DNA of 5,910 nt from Prevotella sp. (GTDB lineage Bacteria; Bacteroidota; Bacteroidia; Bacteroidales; Dysgonomonadaceae), in contig JAISES010000037.1 in assembly GCA_031263965.1 (NCBI GenBank), positions 1 through 5,910 on the forward strand. Reading direction: 5' to 3'. A model generated the notes under the pieces. That model was not told the DNA's origin. It did no database searches and saw only the letters and a list, made by a program, of their open reading frames with translations. Position numbers and translations under genes: made by a program. Shown here piece by piece: positions 5,587-5,910 of the stretch (the first letter of the stretch is position 1; each line of letters opens with the position of its first letter).

Positions 5587-5668
5587 GGCTAAGCCCCTTA
5601 ATTAGCCCTCCGCTCCGTTTTGCCGGTGAAATTATTCTCTTCTTTTATCATCGCTTTACGGGGCGGAG
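5587..5668. repeat. Two consecutive hairpins in a gene-free stretch
   Basis: A first stem pairs GGCTAA (5587-5592) with TTAGCC (5602-5607). Directly after it, CTCCGCTCCGT (5608-5618) pairs with ACGGGGCGGAG (5658-5668) over 11 bases with one G-T pair, across a 39-base AT-rich loop. The GC-rich arms stand out from their surroundings. There is no reading frame and no U-tract. It might be a small palindromic repeat or a structured RNA; no second copy is in the window. Confidence 0.45.
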
Positions 5669-5672
5669 TTAT

Positions 5673-5752
5673 TTAGAAACTGTTTGAATTTTATAGCGGA
5701 TTTTTTCTAATCCTGTAATAATATTTTTTGATAAAATTCAAACAACTTCTAA
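5673..5752. repeat. TTGAATTTTAT palindromic repeat, copy 2, next to a minus-strand stop codon
   Basis: The 22-base arms 5673-5694 and 5731-5752 are inverted copies with two mismatches. The inner 14 bases (TGTTTGAATTTTAT) match perfectly. The 36-base centre is AT-rich with a T-run. The right end is 4 bases beyond the stop codon of the minus-strand gene at 5757, so it would lie at the end of that transcript. It shares its left arm with the repeat at 4287-4348. Confidence 0.75.
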
Positions 5753-5756
5753 CACT

Positions 5757-5910
5757 TCACCAGTAAATTTCTTTTTTATAATACGAGAACGAGGTAATGA
5801 ATTTCTCGAATTTAGTTTTACTTCCCGATATTCCCGACATTTCTACTTGCGTTACCAAATTGTTTTCGTCAAACGTATATTTATAGTCGATGTCTCCATA
5901 TGGAGTAATT
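5757..5910 (-). CDS. C-terminal end of an unidentified protein, possibly a surface lipoprotein (partial)
   Basis: The minus strand is open from the right edge to TGA at 5757-5759, giving 50 codons, with no start inside the window. The sequence reads DIDYKYTFDENNLVTQVEMSG, split here as DIDYKYTFDENN then LVTQVEMSG, and ends in YYKKEIYW. A Tyr-x-Tyr strand followed by DENNLVTQVE resembles the beta-rich repeats of Bacteroidota surface lipoproteins with YD-like sequence, but that is only an impression. No function is assigned. Evidence that it is real: an uninterrupted frame with sensible composition, and a palindromic repeat placed 4 bases after the stop, as seen after slyD. Confidence 0.55.
   Translation of the reverse strand, partial: ITPYGDIDYKYTFDENNLVTQVEMSGISGSKTKFEKFITSFSYYKKEIYW

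Overview
The window looks like a chromosomal segment from the phylum Bacteroidota, most likely order Bacteroidales and possibly Dysgonomonadaceae; the family is a guess. Four things point that way: AT-rich DNA, gene starts with no Shine-Dalgarno motif but an A/T-rich leader, promoter -7 boxes of the TAnnTTTG type (1885-1892 on the minus strand; TACCTTTA at 2401; TATCTTTA at 4370), and a secreted protein whose signal peptide ends in Ser-Ala-Gln.

Layout. Positions 1-433 hold the end of a small type II toxin-antitoxin-like pair: the last 25 codons of an upstream partner, then a RelE/ParE-type toxin whose N-terminus appears out of frame. Positions 434-804 are non-coding and carry two palindromic repeats. 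A secreted or periplasmic FKBP-type peptidyl-prolyl isomerase lies on the minus strand (805-1818). Positions 1819-2432 are non-coding and hold its promoter, then a palindromic CATTGCGAG-type repeat that has been split by a 235-bp MITE-like element with perfect 27-29 bp terminal inverted repeats, then the promoter of the next gene. Three plus-strand genes follow: a MalY/PatB-type PLP-dependent C-S lyase (2433-3620), a SlyD-type FKBP with a cysteine-rich C-terminal tail (3717-4289) and a Bax inhibitor-1/YccA-type membrane protein (4411-5163), closed by a clear intrinsic terminator (5203-5234). Positions 5235-5756 contain no convincing gene but several palindromic repeats. The window ends inside the C-terminus of a minus-strand gene (5757-5910).

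The core genes are ordinary housekeeping or stress functions: two prolyl isomerases in different compartments, a sulfur amino acid enzyme and a membrane stress-type channel. They do not form an obvious pathway, and at least the lyase and the BI-1 gene appear to have their own promoters. The most interesting content is between the genes. There are four kinds of palindromic repeat: three copies of one family, one of them interrupted by a MITE in the loop of its central hairpin; two copies of a TTGAATTTTAT palindrome placed right at gene 3' ends; and one element whose two arms keep small hairpins by paired base changes. I found no CRISPR array, no rRNA or tRNA and no complete new defence system.
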